DNA of 20,862 nt from Chara braunii. Its lineage: Eukaryota > Streptophyta > Charophyceae > Charales > Characeae. Both the position numbers and the translations under genes were made by a program. The stretch covers positions 38,530-59,391 of the forward strand of contig BFEA01000988.1 of NCBI GenBank assembly GCA_003427395.1, in the 5' to 3' direction. Positions 8,597 through 16,847 of this stretch are shown here, piece after piece; the first letter of the stretch is position 1; every line of letters starts with the position of its first letter. The notes under the pieces are model-generated. The model had not been told where the DNA came from and ran no database searches. It saw nothing but the letters and a program-made list of their open reading frames with translations.

Positions 8597-10457
8597 AAAA
8601 CAAAGGTTGGCGCAATACTTCCTCTCTTGAATGTGGGGGGCGGATGGTACTTGGTGTCAATGTCCGCCATGCCTGTATTATCCCTTGCCAGAAGGCGGAT
8701 TTCGGTCTCCGTCTCTGGTATGCTGATGTTGACATCAGTAGCCATACGTCCTTCCCATTGCTCAAACCCCAGTCTTTTGCTAGGATGTATTCCGCTAATG
8801 CCACCCAGCTGCGCCCTTCAGTGTCTAACATTGCCTTGACTGACCATTTGCAGAGTAGGGCCTTATTCTGACGCACTGGATCCAGCACCGCCAGTCCCCC
8901 TTCCTCCTTGGTTGTTGTGACTTTTTCCCATAATAACTTTGACATGTATCCTTGGCCCTCCTCTGCGTCCGACTTCCATATGAACTTAGCAGCGGCGGAT
9001 TTGATGCCTTGTGCCGACGTCTTCCCGAGGGCCCTGACTGACCCGGTATACCATAACTGAGAGAAGACTGATGCATTCACTATCAACGCCTTGCCAAAAA
9101 GAGAAAGGTTGTAGGCTGTTTTCCATTTCAACAGTCTCTGTTCTACCTTGGCAAGCAAAATCCTGTCTTGAGTTTCAGCGCAGTTTTGCAGGGAGACTTG
9201 TACTCCCAAAAACCTTTTTGAAGAATCCACAGGAATCTTTTTCATTCCAAAATCAACACAAATCTCATACTGATTCGGCAAGAAAAAAATTGACTTTGAC
9301 CAATTAACATGAGCCTCGCATAGACCATAGTATACTGCTAGGGTGTCCCATACTGTTGTTAGTGAGCTGACTGTCTTTCTGGACACTATTGTGAGATCAT
9401 CTGTAAGTGCACTCCCCTTGAACTGTGATTGGTGTCTGGTACACAGACCAACGATATATGGATTGTTCCTTACATTGTTTAACAGCATATCCATCTGCAT
9501 CACGAATAACAGTGGTGCTAAAGGGCATCCTTGTCGAAGTGAGCGAGTCAATGGAAAGGGGGTTGAAACCCTCCCATTAATCATCACTGAGGTGATCGCA
9601 TGGAAATACATCACTTTAACTCATACACAAAAATTTGGTCCCAGACCCATGTGCCTAAGAGTAGTTAGGACAAAAGGTCAACTAACCCTATCATAGGCTT
9701 TTTCAAGGTCCAGAAGTAGCACTGACATATCCAGAGCCTCTTCCGTAATGATCTCCATTGCTTCAGTCACTGTAAATATATTATCCAGGATTGACCTTCC
9801 TTTGACGAATGCACCCTGATCAGCACCTACTAACGAGGGAAGATGTGTCGCCAATTTGATCACCAGTGATTTCTCCAGTAGTTTATACACATTGTTCAAG
9901 AGGGATATCGGGCGCCAATTGCAGATGTTATTTTTGTCCTCTTTCTTATATAGCAAAACAATGATCCCTTTAGTCATACTTGGTGGGAGATTCACCCCTA
10001 CCAGCGCGTCGTTATAGATCAAGGTTAAGTCGCTAACAAAAAGGTCCCAAAAGTGCAGAAAGAACTGTATCGGTAGCCCATCTTCCCCCGGGGCCTTGCC
10101 TTTGGCCATTTGACTGGCCGCAAACGCAAATTCCTCGGTAGAGATGGGTCTGTCTAGCGCTAGTCTGCCCTCCCGTGAGATACGTGTAGTGGTGTTATCC
10201 CAGAAGGAAGATTGCCATGACAGGTCCATATCTGCTTCCTCGGGAGGTCTGCGGGATGTCAAAATGTCGTTGAAGTATGTGACGACATAATCACACATTC
10301 GACTTGTTTCTGAACTTTTGCGCAAATTCCGGTCGAACGGGTGCGCTAGTTCTTTCATCATGATCTGATGTTGTGTGGTCTGCCTTTTAATTAAGGCAAA
10401 CATTTCCTTGGTCATGCTATCCAATTTTGACATTCCTTGTACCTTACAACGATCTTG
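8597..10457 (-). pseudogene. LINE B ORF2, reverse transcriptase domain
   Basis: The frame reads LDRPISTEEFAFAASQMAKG, KAPGEDGLPIQFF, IIVLLYKKEDKNN, NWRPISLLNNVYK and GADQGAFVKGRSILDNI. Motif A is LLLDLEKAYDRVS with its Asp. Motif B is LRQGCPLAP. Motif C reads ALTDDLTIV: both catalytic Asp residues remain, but the Ala usual before them is Thr (ACA, one G-to-A step from GCA). TGA codons at 9678-9680 and 9621-9623 fall where Trp is expected, after RVS and after FCV. Despite these, no frameshift interrupts the 3 kb from 11576 to about 8597, so decay here was mostly by substitution. The end at 8595 is a frameshift stop, not the real end of ORF2. Confidence 0.92.
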
Positions 10458-11576
10458 TCATACTTTCTGTTTTCTGATCTGGATTTTCTCCCACTTCAAT
10501 AGCCAGCGTGTTCTTTTCCTAGTCCAAAAAACATCCGAGACCAAATGCTTGCCTAACTCACCTTCTGCCTCCTCTATCTTTTGTCTGCATATGTGTTCCG
10601 CTCTGTTCCTCCGATGGGCTTTCATAATCGAAGCACCACCAGCCCCTTGGATTGAATCCTCAGGCCTGTGGAGAACCACTCCCCTTTCGTTCAAGTTGGG
10701 AACAGGTCCTTGGTGCTTTGCCATGTCGTGTTTTGGTCCCTGACCCATTGAGTTATGCCCGGGTCTGATAGGGTTTTCTGTATTCAAGCTAAAATATCCT
10801 CTTTCTCTGTCATAACTCGAGCCTGGTGCAATACGGGCAAGCAATGGATAATGGTCTGACATGGGATGTATTTCCACTTCCACTGATAACAGTGACTCCC
10901 ACGCAGCTGCCCTGACAAATATCATGTCGATCCTACGCTGGCTTCTCTGATTTGAGCTGGCTGGTGCAGGAATTGAGGGCCTCTGACTGGCGGGGTGCCA
11001 AGTGAAGCCATGCTCATTGGGGTGAGTCACCCTGTATGTGTCTATTAAGCCCAGCCTCTCTATGAGAGTCAGTAGGATTTTTGCATCTGTTCGGACTGGT
11101 CTCTGCATCATAGTGTCTATGCCCGGATTTAGGACCGTATTCCAGTCGCCTGCTAGTACCAGGTTCTCTACATCTGGGATTGCCTCCCCCAGGTCTGCCA
11201 GAAAACGCAAACGTTCTCGTCTTTCTGAAGGTACATACACCGACATCACAACCCAGGATTCCCCTGCAATCGTACCTTTTATCCACACCCACCGCCCTTA
11301 GTTGTCTACACATTCATCAATCCATTCAAAATCTAGGTCCCAGTGTATTAAAATGGGAGTTCCTCCCTTTGTGCCATCTGCCGGAGCCCACAGTTGTGGG
11401 CCATCCCACCATCTGCCTAGCGCTGTTATTTTTTCTGAATTTAACTTTGTTTCCTGTAGGCAAATGATTTGTACCCTTTTCGAATGTATCCATGCTTTCA
11501 ACCGCCATCTTTTCTCCTTCCCGTTACTATCCCCCAACTCCCTCACGTTCCATGAAACTAACGGAATTGTATTCAT
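10458..11576 (-). pseudogene. LINE B ORF2, start and APE-type endonuclease domain
   Basis: ORF2 begins at ATG 11576-11574 with MNTIPLVSWNVREL, the usual endonuclease N-terminus with its catalytic Asn. The blocks then follow in order: IICLQETKL (Glu), VVMSVYVPS, LVLAGDWNTV (Asp and Asn intact), LGLIDTYRVTHP, RRIDMIFV and MSDHYPLLA (catalytic SDH intact). A TAA at 11298-11300 and a TGA at 10458-10460 interrupt the frame. From about 10750 to 10460 comes a charged, helix-rich linker, AEGELGKHLVSDVFWTRKR and onward. Unlike LINE A, every catalytic residue I can identify is kept. Confidence 0.92.
11573..11576 (-). promoter_or_regulatory. ATGA overlap of ORF1 stop and ORF2 start in LINE B
   Basis: On the minus strand the frame ending QPHGT stops at TGA 11575-11573, and ORF2 starts at ATG 11576-11574, so the two share ATGA. 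Stop-start overlaps couple translation of ORF2 to ORF1 in some LINEs. That the ORF1 frame ends here, rather than at the TGA 11736-11734, is my inference. Confidence 0.6.
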
Positions 11577-12216
11577 GTGCCGTGAGGCTGGTCATTATGT
11601 TTATGGATTTGACCAGCACCCCTTGCTCCTGTAGGGGTTTTCCTCCTTCTGCCTGATTCTGCTGATTCACGGGTGGCGGCCCATGGGGTCGTTAGGCTGT
11701 CCCTGAAGAAAAGGGATGAGAGGTTCCTACCCTTCAACTTCCCACTGCATTCAACCACGAAGTCTGCTGAGAGACCATCAGGTGTATTCCAGCCAGGTTT
11801 GGATTGTCCTTCCGGTCGAACCATCTCCCAGGCACCCAAACAACCCCCTCAGTTTCGAGGACCGGAAATGCATCTGGAGGAAGGCGCAGGTCGACAAAGG
11901 GGACATACAAACGATGGCATACACCTGTCGGGTGTTGGTGAACCGCCCTGCCCATTGTGATGTTTGGGACAATGCAACAGGGAAACCTATTTTTCAACAG
12001 GCCCCTGACACATTCAAGGATGGTTTCGTTGTTTGGCGGACCCTCTGTGGGAAAGGAGGCCGGCCCCACACACCTGTTACCCATGTCATAACCCAGCACT
12101 AACACCCCTTGCGTATCCGGAATACAAATGACTGGGACTATCTTTTTAGATGAGGTGGATGCGTCCATGGAAACTGAGGGCATTCCTGTCCTATTACCCA
12201 GATCTGGTTCCTTTCC
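11573..12216 (-). pseudogene. LINE B ORF1, C-terminal domain resembling a degenerate Nudix fold
   Basis: This continues the ORF1 frame after a TAG at 12217-12219. It reads KIVPVICIPDTQGVLVLGYD, then FPTEGPPNNETILECVRGLL, then GVCHRLYVPFVDLRL, then LETEGVVWVPGRWFDR. The layout of a hydrophobic strand, a GVLVL strand, a FP-x-x-G-x5-ET-x5-R-x-LL helix, and later a strand followed by E-x3-VWVP, resembles Nudix hydrolases. The Nudix-box glutamates after the Arg are missing (RGLLKN in place of REUxEE), and one residue must be gapped. If this is a Nudix fold it is probably not a hydrolase. A frameshift near 11800 is needed to pass into the frame VVECSGKLKGRNLSSLFF that ends at 11573. I know of no named LINE ORF1 family with this domain. 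Confidence 0.5.
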
Positions 12217-13868
12217 CTACTCTTGACTCAGACTCCACAACATTTCTGATGCTGGCAGTACGGACGGGGCCGACGACTCCCCGTCTGAGAAGCTAAACGA
12301 GCGAGAAGACTTTTCCTCCCCAATCCCATCCAGCTGCGTTCGTCGTTGTTTAGATGAGAATTTACTACCTCTCAGTGAAAGGTGTTTCAGGGAGCCCCGT
12401 GTTCTCAATATCTCTGCTCCCTGATGTGCTCCTTGGGCTTGCCCTATCCCCTTCTCACCACCTTGTGCAGACGCTGTCCCTTCCGCTTCCGAAGTCTTCT
12501 GTGTTGGCGAAGGTTGACTGCCTCCCTGAGCGGGGGGCTGTACGTTTGTTGTTGGAAGTACAGTACCTCCTGTCCCAGTTGTCGGTCCTCCCTGCAATGC
12601 TGACGACAATTGTGCTCCTGGTGGGATGTTTCCAGGTTGTGGAGTGGGGGTTACGCCTGGCGGGGGTGGTTCCGGCACAAAGATCGGGTTGAGCCGACAA
12701 TTTTGGAACGGAGGGGTACCACCTTTCCCTGCTGCACCCGGCATAGCAGATCTGCCATACTGCCAACCTGGCGCCCAGTGATAGCCCGGGCCCGGCGGTG
12801 TTGCTGACGGGCCAGCTGTGAAGACGACCTGCACCATGGGTGCTGGACCGGTAGGGGGGTGTGTGGCCACCCCTTGCTGCCTGTGTGGTCCTGGACCTAG
12901 TCCTGGACCTGGTGTAGGCATTTGAGGTTGACTGACGTTGTGACTGTGTGAGGAACCCCCCACTGGTTGTGAATTGGATTTCCCTGGTGTTGGGGCATGT
13001 AGGAACTGATGAACCCCTGGGGCCGGCTAAGCTGCAGAGTCTGGCGGGCCAGGCGTAAACTGGACCTTGTGTCTAGGTGCATTGGCTCCCCCTGAGTATG
13101 GTGCATTACCCTGAGTATGCATGTGGTGTTGTGGGTGACGTGGGCATGTTGTGCTGTCCTCAGTATGATAATACCATTTGCATTTTTTGCACCAGTCAGT
13201 CGCTTGCGACACAAATTCCAGTTTAAAAACTTCCTCATCTTTTTCAAACTCTACTTTCTCTTTCCATTTCTGTCTCGCCTCCGGTGCCAAATCAAATTTC
13301 ATGTTCATCAGTCGAGGGAAATAACTATCCTTCTGTGGTGGGTAGTTTTTTTGGATTTTGGCCATGGAATTCTCTACTGCCCAGTGCAAATGTATGGCCA
13401 TAGCCCAAAATTTGTCTGCGGCCTCTTGAGCACATAGGTCATCCAGTTCCGTTTTCGTGGCCCAATGACGAAATTGCACCTGATACCGAATATCCGGACT
13501 GCCCGCTGTCTGAGGGTCTTTGAACACAATTGTGTCCGTACCTTTTTGGATCATGAAATCGGCAATATCTTGTGTTGTGGCCACGTATGAAAAGACACTG
13601 GAACCTTCAGATTTAACTCTTCCCCTTTTCAGAGCTGGGTTTACTGCAGGGTTTGCAAACCACCCATCCTCATAAATACGGATACGCATTTCCTTTATTT
13701 TATCCGGTAAATCCCTTGCATCCCCTTGAAAAATTACGACCACGTAGTCATCCTGCCCTCTGTTACACACGTCCCATGGTCCAGCCCTTTGGGTAAAATC
13801 CCGTCCTCAAAACACTTTTGAATCATATCTCTAATTTGATCCTCCCCAGAACTGGATGGAGGATTCAT
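12217..13868 (-). pseudogene. LINE B ORF1, gag-like part with zinc knuckle and Pro/Gly-rich linker
   Basis: ORF1 proteins bind element RNA and form RNPs. The likely start is ATG 13868-13866 (MNPPSSSGEDQIRDMIQKCF). A 1-base frameshift near 13785 leads into the frame GPWDVCNRGQDDYVVVIF, with blocks KIKEMRIRIYEDGW, SSVFSYVATTQDIADFMI, FRHWATKTELDDL and MNMKFDLAPEARQKWKEK. The style recalls the DUF4283-like region of plant LINE ORF1. Then comes CKKCKWYYHTEDSTTC, a zinc-knuckle-like CX2CX4HX6C; the classic knuckle has X4 in the last gap. A TAG at 13027-13029 follows SAA. The next 250 residues are rich in Pro, Gly and Gln (about 12960-12400), then Ser/Arg-rich, up to a TAG at 12217-12219. Confidence 0.75.
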
Positions 13869-14649
13869 CTTTGTTTATTTTGAGCCAGACGGGGTTACGA
13901 AATGAGGGCTGCTAACCTATTCGTTTTAAAGTACTAAGGGAGTTAATCCAGCCAGATCACCCTACTACTTCGCGGGAGAACACAGACAAACCACGAGCAC
14001 GATGCTAGTCGTTAGGACCCCTGTACCAATAAACAAGCAGGTAGGCCCATATAGGCGAGAAGGTAAACTGCTGGAAGCAGTCTACAGTTAAATACCTATA
14101 GTAGAATATCATGCGAGACCCGAGTTAATTAACCAAAAAATCAAGCTGGATACCAGCAATGAGGTTTGCAAAGATAGGGAATTACCACACGAAGGGGCCT
14201 CGAAGACCATCCTCGGCTTACGCCACCTGTGCCCTTATCGCTTCAAAACTGTTGTCGTTGACTCCATTGAACCAAGGTCTTCCGTCGCAGAACTATGAGA
14301 CTATAGTCGTCTCCACTTATAGCGTGAGATCATCTTCTTTGAATAGGACCTGAGATCAGTCCTATTACATCGAGAGCGCACCTTTGCTGAGGCCGGTGAG
14401 AATCCCTCGCACCACTCACAATTGCCTTGGGCAGCAAACGAGGATGCCGCAAAAGCGTCCCCCGACAAGTCCACCCGAACCCATTAACACGAAGTCGAAC
14501 GTACTCCGTCTCTCCTCAGTTGCGTCCGACCTTCATCTTGGACGGGCGCCGAAGCGCTCACCAGTTTCACGCTATTCGCATTAAGGTATGTGAGGCTCCT
14601 CGGGACTCTCCGTTGACTCCTAGACCTCCCAAGCTCTTGGCTATGGTTG
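13869..14649 (-). other. 5' UTR of LINE B, coding-free part
   Basis: About 780 bases lie upstream of the ORF1 start. Open frames on both strands here are short and unlike known LINE proteins. In LINEs this region usually holds an internal promoter; I cannot point to a specific element. Confidence 0.55.
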
Positions 14650-14784
14650 GCGTCAACATGTTGACGCGAGGTGGTAGTCACCTCATTCCCATGCTGTGGG
14701 CACAGGGGAATGACGGGAAAGCGCCAGCACAAACTACCACTGGCGGCGCGTTACGGAGCGCTATCGTGCGCCCGTCGCCGCGCC
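14650..14784 (-). other. five abutting hairpins at the 5' end of LINE B
   Basis: Reading in + coordinates, the inverted repeats are: 14650-14667 (perfect palindrome GCGTCAACATGTTGACGC); 14668-14684 (GAGGTG/CACCTC); 14684-14712 (CATTCCC/GGGAATG with inner CTGT/ACAG); 14723-14744 (GCCAG/CTGGC); and 14745-14784 (GGCGCG/CGCGCC with inner ACGG/CCGT and GCGC/GCGC). They nearly tile 135 bases next to the G-run (14793-14783) that starts the element RNA. A structured leader, IRES or self-cleaving RNA are possible; I could not match a ribozyme consensus by eye. Confidence 0.6.
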
Positions 14785-14801
14785 CCCCCCCCCGATCTCC
14801 T

Positions 14802-14819
14802 GTTCAACCCATATTGTTT
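14802..14819. repeat. probable target-site duplication of LINE B, right copy
   Basis: GTTCAACCCATATTGTTT is partner to 6809-6826 with 3 mismatches. LINE H coding resumes directly after it. Confidence 0.7.
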
Positions 14820-15543
14820 GGATGGAAGGGGACTTCAAGTGAAAAAAATATCCCATTATATAGGCACAAACCAAAGACAGGGGTATCCTTCCAACGACAA
14901 AAGGTTAAAAAGAAACCTGGTGAGATGGCCCTGAAAAGGTTTCAAAAACAAATGGGACTTCAAGATAAACAGCCAGATTTCAGAGCCATCTGGAGGGCTT
15001 TGAGAAAGTTGCCGTCTCAAAGGCATGCAGGCCACACCATCAGCAGTATGGTTGGAGGGAAAGGGAATGGAAATGGACATCAATTCTCAGAGATGTGATT
15101 GGGGCTGGGAAACCAGCACACATCTATGGCTACACTGCCCATTGTCTGAAGAGCTCTGGCCTTGGTGGAAGCAGCACTGGCACAACGCAGTTGGGGCTCA
15201 ATGGGATTGGTCAGATGAATGGATCTTGCATGCCATCCCTCCACAGAAATCAAACTTCACCTCAGGATGGGGTTATGTGGCTTTTGTCTGTAGGGGCACA
15301 ATTATGAGTAATCTGTGGAAAGCACGTAATGCGAAGGTCTTTAAAGATGAAAAAATGCCAGTTCAACAGCAGAAAACGCTAGTGAAGGAACAGATCCGGT
15401 TGGCCATCCGGTCGGATTGGCAGGCTACGAAGAGCAGACGATCAAGATTTTGCCACACTGGGCAAAAGGTAATACGTGGGCTTCTGTCTCGTCTGAGGGA
15501 CGTTTGGAGCTCTCCAAGTGGTTACTTCAAAGTAGTGGAGTGA
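14820..15543 (+). pseudogene. LINE H, piece 4: zinc-binding C-terminus of ORF2
   Basis: Degenerate coding resumes after the LINE B junction and passes between frames: LDGRGLQVKKISHYIG, then FRAIWRALRKLPSQRHAG. From about 15043 it stays in one frame to the stop at 15541-15543. That frame holds RCDWGWETSTHLWLHC, the zf-RVT domain, with the second Cys of the first pair replaced by Gly (GGC). Then come PLSEELWPWWKQHW, WGYVAFVCRG and SNLWKARNAKVFKDEK, which align with PLSFHIWRWWA-stop-HW, WGYVASAIHS and VVWWIWKERNSVLF of LINE B. The protein ends SGYFKVVE. A frameshift lies near 15040. This is the 3' end of the LINE whose upstream parts are at 32-493, 6175-6547 and 6648-6826. Confidence 0.85.
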
Positions 15544-15852
15544 CTTGATAGGTCGCAAGTTAGACCGAGAGGACTTAAATAGGAAATTGCTGGTCTTTGG
15601 ACCCCCCAAGGAATAAACAGGCTGAGAACAGTCCATTTGATGAGAGATAGACACAGTGCTTCAAGGCAATTATGAGAAGATGGATTTTGGAGAGAGAGAG
15701 TAGGCATGGGACGCTGGACCCGGTTGCCAGCTTTGCTGTTTGGTTCTATGGCCACTCCGGGTTGAATTGTGAGGTCCCCGGCCTCAAATTCTTATCATTT
15801 GGAAATAAAGATGATTTTTTCTCAAACAAAAAAAAAAAACAAAAAACAAAAA
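15544..15852 (+). other. 3' UTR, poly(A) signal and tail of LINE H
   Basis: About 280 bases of 3' UTR contain AATAAA at 15804-15809. An A-rich tail broken by single C bases follows (about 15824-15852). The 15-base distance from signal to tail is normal for eukaryotic mRNA 3' ends and marks the 3' boundary of LINE H. Confidence 0.8.
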
Positions 15853-16063
15853 TGCATCCCCGTGCGGCGGGTTTGCGACACACACAGGTTGGCCGCCACT
15901 CCACTGCACAACGTTGTAAATGCAAATCGACCTGCTGACGGTGTTTGATGTGCATTGAAAACTTTGGATCAGTCGAAATGTATCTGGTCCAGAAGAAACA
16001 CTAACATACATGCAGAACCTTAAGTCGTGGAGCGAGGCTCACGTGACTTCGGAAAAGATTTCG

Positions 16064-16130
16064 AGGCGCGGACAAGTTTTCTGCGTTCCTATATCCCTGC
16101 GCGGCAAGTCGTTGCTTCATCGCACATGCG
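16064..16130. repeat. 67-bp direct repeat, copy 1
   Basis: Begins AGGCGCGGACAAG and ends GCACATGCG. A similar copy lies 99 bases downstream at 16163-16229. The shared core TATCCCTGCGCGGCAAGTCG is identical. I see no coding role. Positions 15853-16063 between the LINE H tail and this repeat show nothing I can name. Confidence 0.8.
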
Positions 16131-16162
16131 CCGGAATAACAAGTGGGCGACTGAAAATTTTA

Positions 16163-16229
16163 AGGCGCGGACAAGCTCCCTCCGTTCCTGTATCCCTGCG
16201 CGGCAAGTCGTTCCTTCATGGCACATGCG
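16163..16229. repeat. 67-bp direct repeat, copy 2
   Basis: Partner of 16064-16130, offset 99 bases, with a few substitutions. The intervening bases differ, so this is a partial tandem duplication or two dispersed copies. Confidence 0.8.
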
Positions 16230-16268
16230 AAGGACAAACATTTGTTTTTTTTTCTTTTCTAAGGCTAA

Positions 16269-16432
16269 GGGCCTCGCCACACCACTGTCGAAACGAAAAA
16301 AGCACTAGTGGATCTTCTCCAAAATGTGACCAGATTCATCCGGTGTTATTCATAGGAACGGATGCATCTTGCCACTTTCTGTGGGAACATGCATTTCAAC
16401 TTTTTCGTTTCGACAGTGGTGTGGCGAGGCCC
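16269..16432. mobile_element. MITE-like element with perfect 32-bp terminal inverted repeats
   Basis: The left end starts GGGCCTCGCCACACCACTGT (16269-16300) and the right end 16401-16432 is its exact reverse complement over all 32 bases. The interior is 100 bases and non-coding. Total length of 164 bp and long perfect ends fit a non-autonomous DNA transposon. No clear target duplication is visible: the flanks are AAGGCTAA and AACCAATG. The superfamily is not assigned. Confidence 0.8.
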
Positions 16433-16455
16433 AACCAATGGGCGACCGCTTAGCT

Positions 16456-16577
16456 ATGCCGCACCAGTTACCAAATTACCAAATTGAGAAAAAGGTCAAA
16501 ACCGTGGCAGAAGTACCTTGCCGCAAATTAGGGGAAGATACGTTCTCGTTTTGCAAATTTGGCAAGTGGTGTGGCAA
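16456..16577. mobile_element. degenerate relative of the adjacent MITE-like element
   Basis: The left arm at about 16456-16478 (GCCGCACCAGTTACCAAATT) and right arm at about 16556-16577 (AATTTGGCAAGTGGTGTGGC) are inverted copies with about 16 of 19 core matches. The arm end carries the same GCCACACCACT-type motif as the element at 16269-16432, so the two may belong to one family. Confidence 0.45.
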
Positions 16578-16632
16578 GGACTACAGTAGTCGCGTGCAAG
16601 CAAGCGATGGACGAAGCGATGGCTGCGCCGGG

Positions 16633-16650
16633 CCGCGCGCGCGCGCGCGC
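16633..16650. repeat. (CG)n run
   Basis: An alternating C-G run of 18 bases inside GC-rich sequence. It is able to adopt Z-DNA, but no function is shown. Confidence 0.8.
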
Positions 16651-16721
16651 CCCGGCTTCAAGCCGTGACCGTTGAAAACCCTGGCTCCTCTTGCTGGGGC
16701 GGAGTCCCACTACAGTAGCAT

Positions 16722-16847
16722 CGTTGAGTCTCGTCAATGCTCGGAATCTGGACGTGTTTGTGGAGATGTGCCGTTGAGGAAACTTAAGGCGAATGGCTGC
16801 ACATCTCCTCAAACACGTCTAGATTCGGACGTTGAGGAAACTCAACG
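16722..16847. mobile_element. fold-back element, about 50-bp imperfect arms
   Basis: Arm 16722-16771 starts CGTTGAGT and contains GACGTGTTTGTGGAGATGTG. The arm at 16799-16847 is its inverted copy with a handful of mismatches and one or two gaps; the inner 28 bases match except at 2. The loop is 27 bases. A fold-back MITE or a hairpin RNA source would look like this. Positions 16848-17115 after it are GC-rich with no feature I can support. Confidence 0.65.

Larger units (their letters stand above)
6827..14801 (-). mobile_element. LINE B: near full-length APE-type LINE inserted in LINE H
   Basis: An 8-kb minus-strand element. In transcript order it has a structured 5' leader starting with a G-run (14793-14783), ORF1 (13868-11573), ORF2 (11576-7295), a 3' UTR and an A-rich tail. 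ORF1 and ORF2 overlap by the tetramer ATGA. Disabling changes in ORF1 are stops at 13027 and 12217 and frameshifts near 13785 and 11800. In ORF2 they are stops at 11298, 10458, 9678, 9621, 8372, 8366 and 7697 and one 1-base insertion near 8595. More damage, and an imperfect target duplication, suggest that LINE B inserted before LINE A. Eight bases between the G-run and the 18-bp repeat are unassigned. Confidence 0.85.

Noticed and set aside
164-10460. TGA read as tryptophan (altered genetic code)
   Set aside because: TGG is used freely for Trp throughout, TAG and TAA stops also interrupt the same frames, and frameshifts are present. Pseudogene decay is simpler.
11716-12102. + strand frame opposite the ORF1 C-terminus
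   Set aside because: Shadow of the minus-strand ORF1, which is collinear with the gag-like part and ends at ORF2.
12354-12807. + strand frames opposite the Pro/Gly-rich linker
   Set aside because: Compositional shadow of the ORF1 linker.
14427-15098. Open + frame of 223 codons
   Set aside because: It crosses the junction of the LINE B leader and LINE H. Only the part after 14820 has LINE similarity; the rest is chance.
16064-16229. CRISPR-like spaced repeat
   Set aside because: Only two copies, 67 bp long, in eukaryotic repeat-rich DNA.
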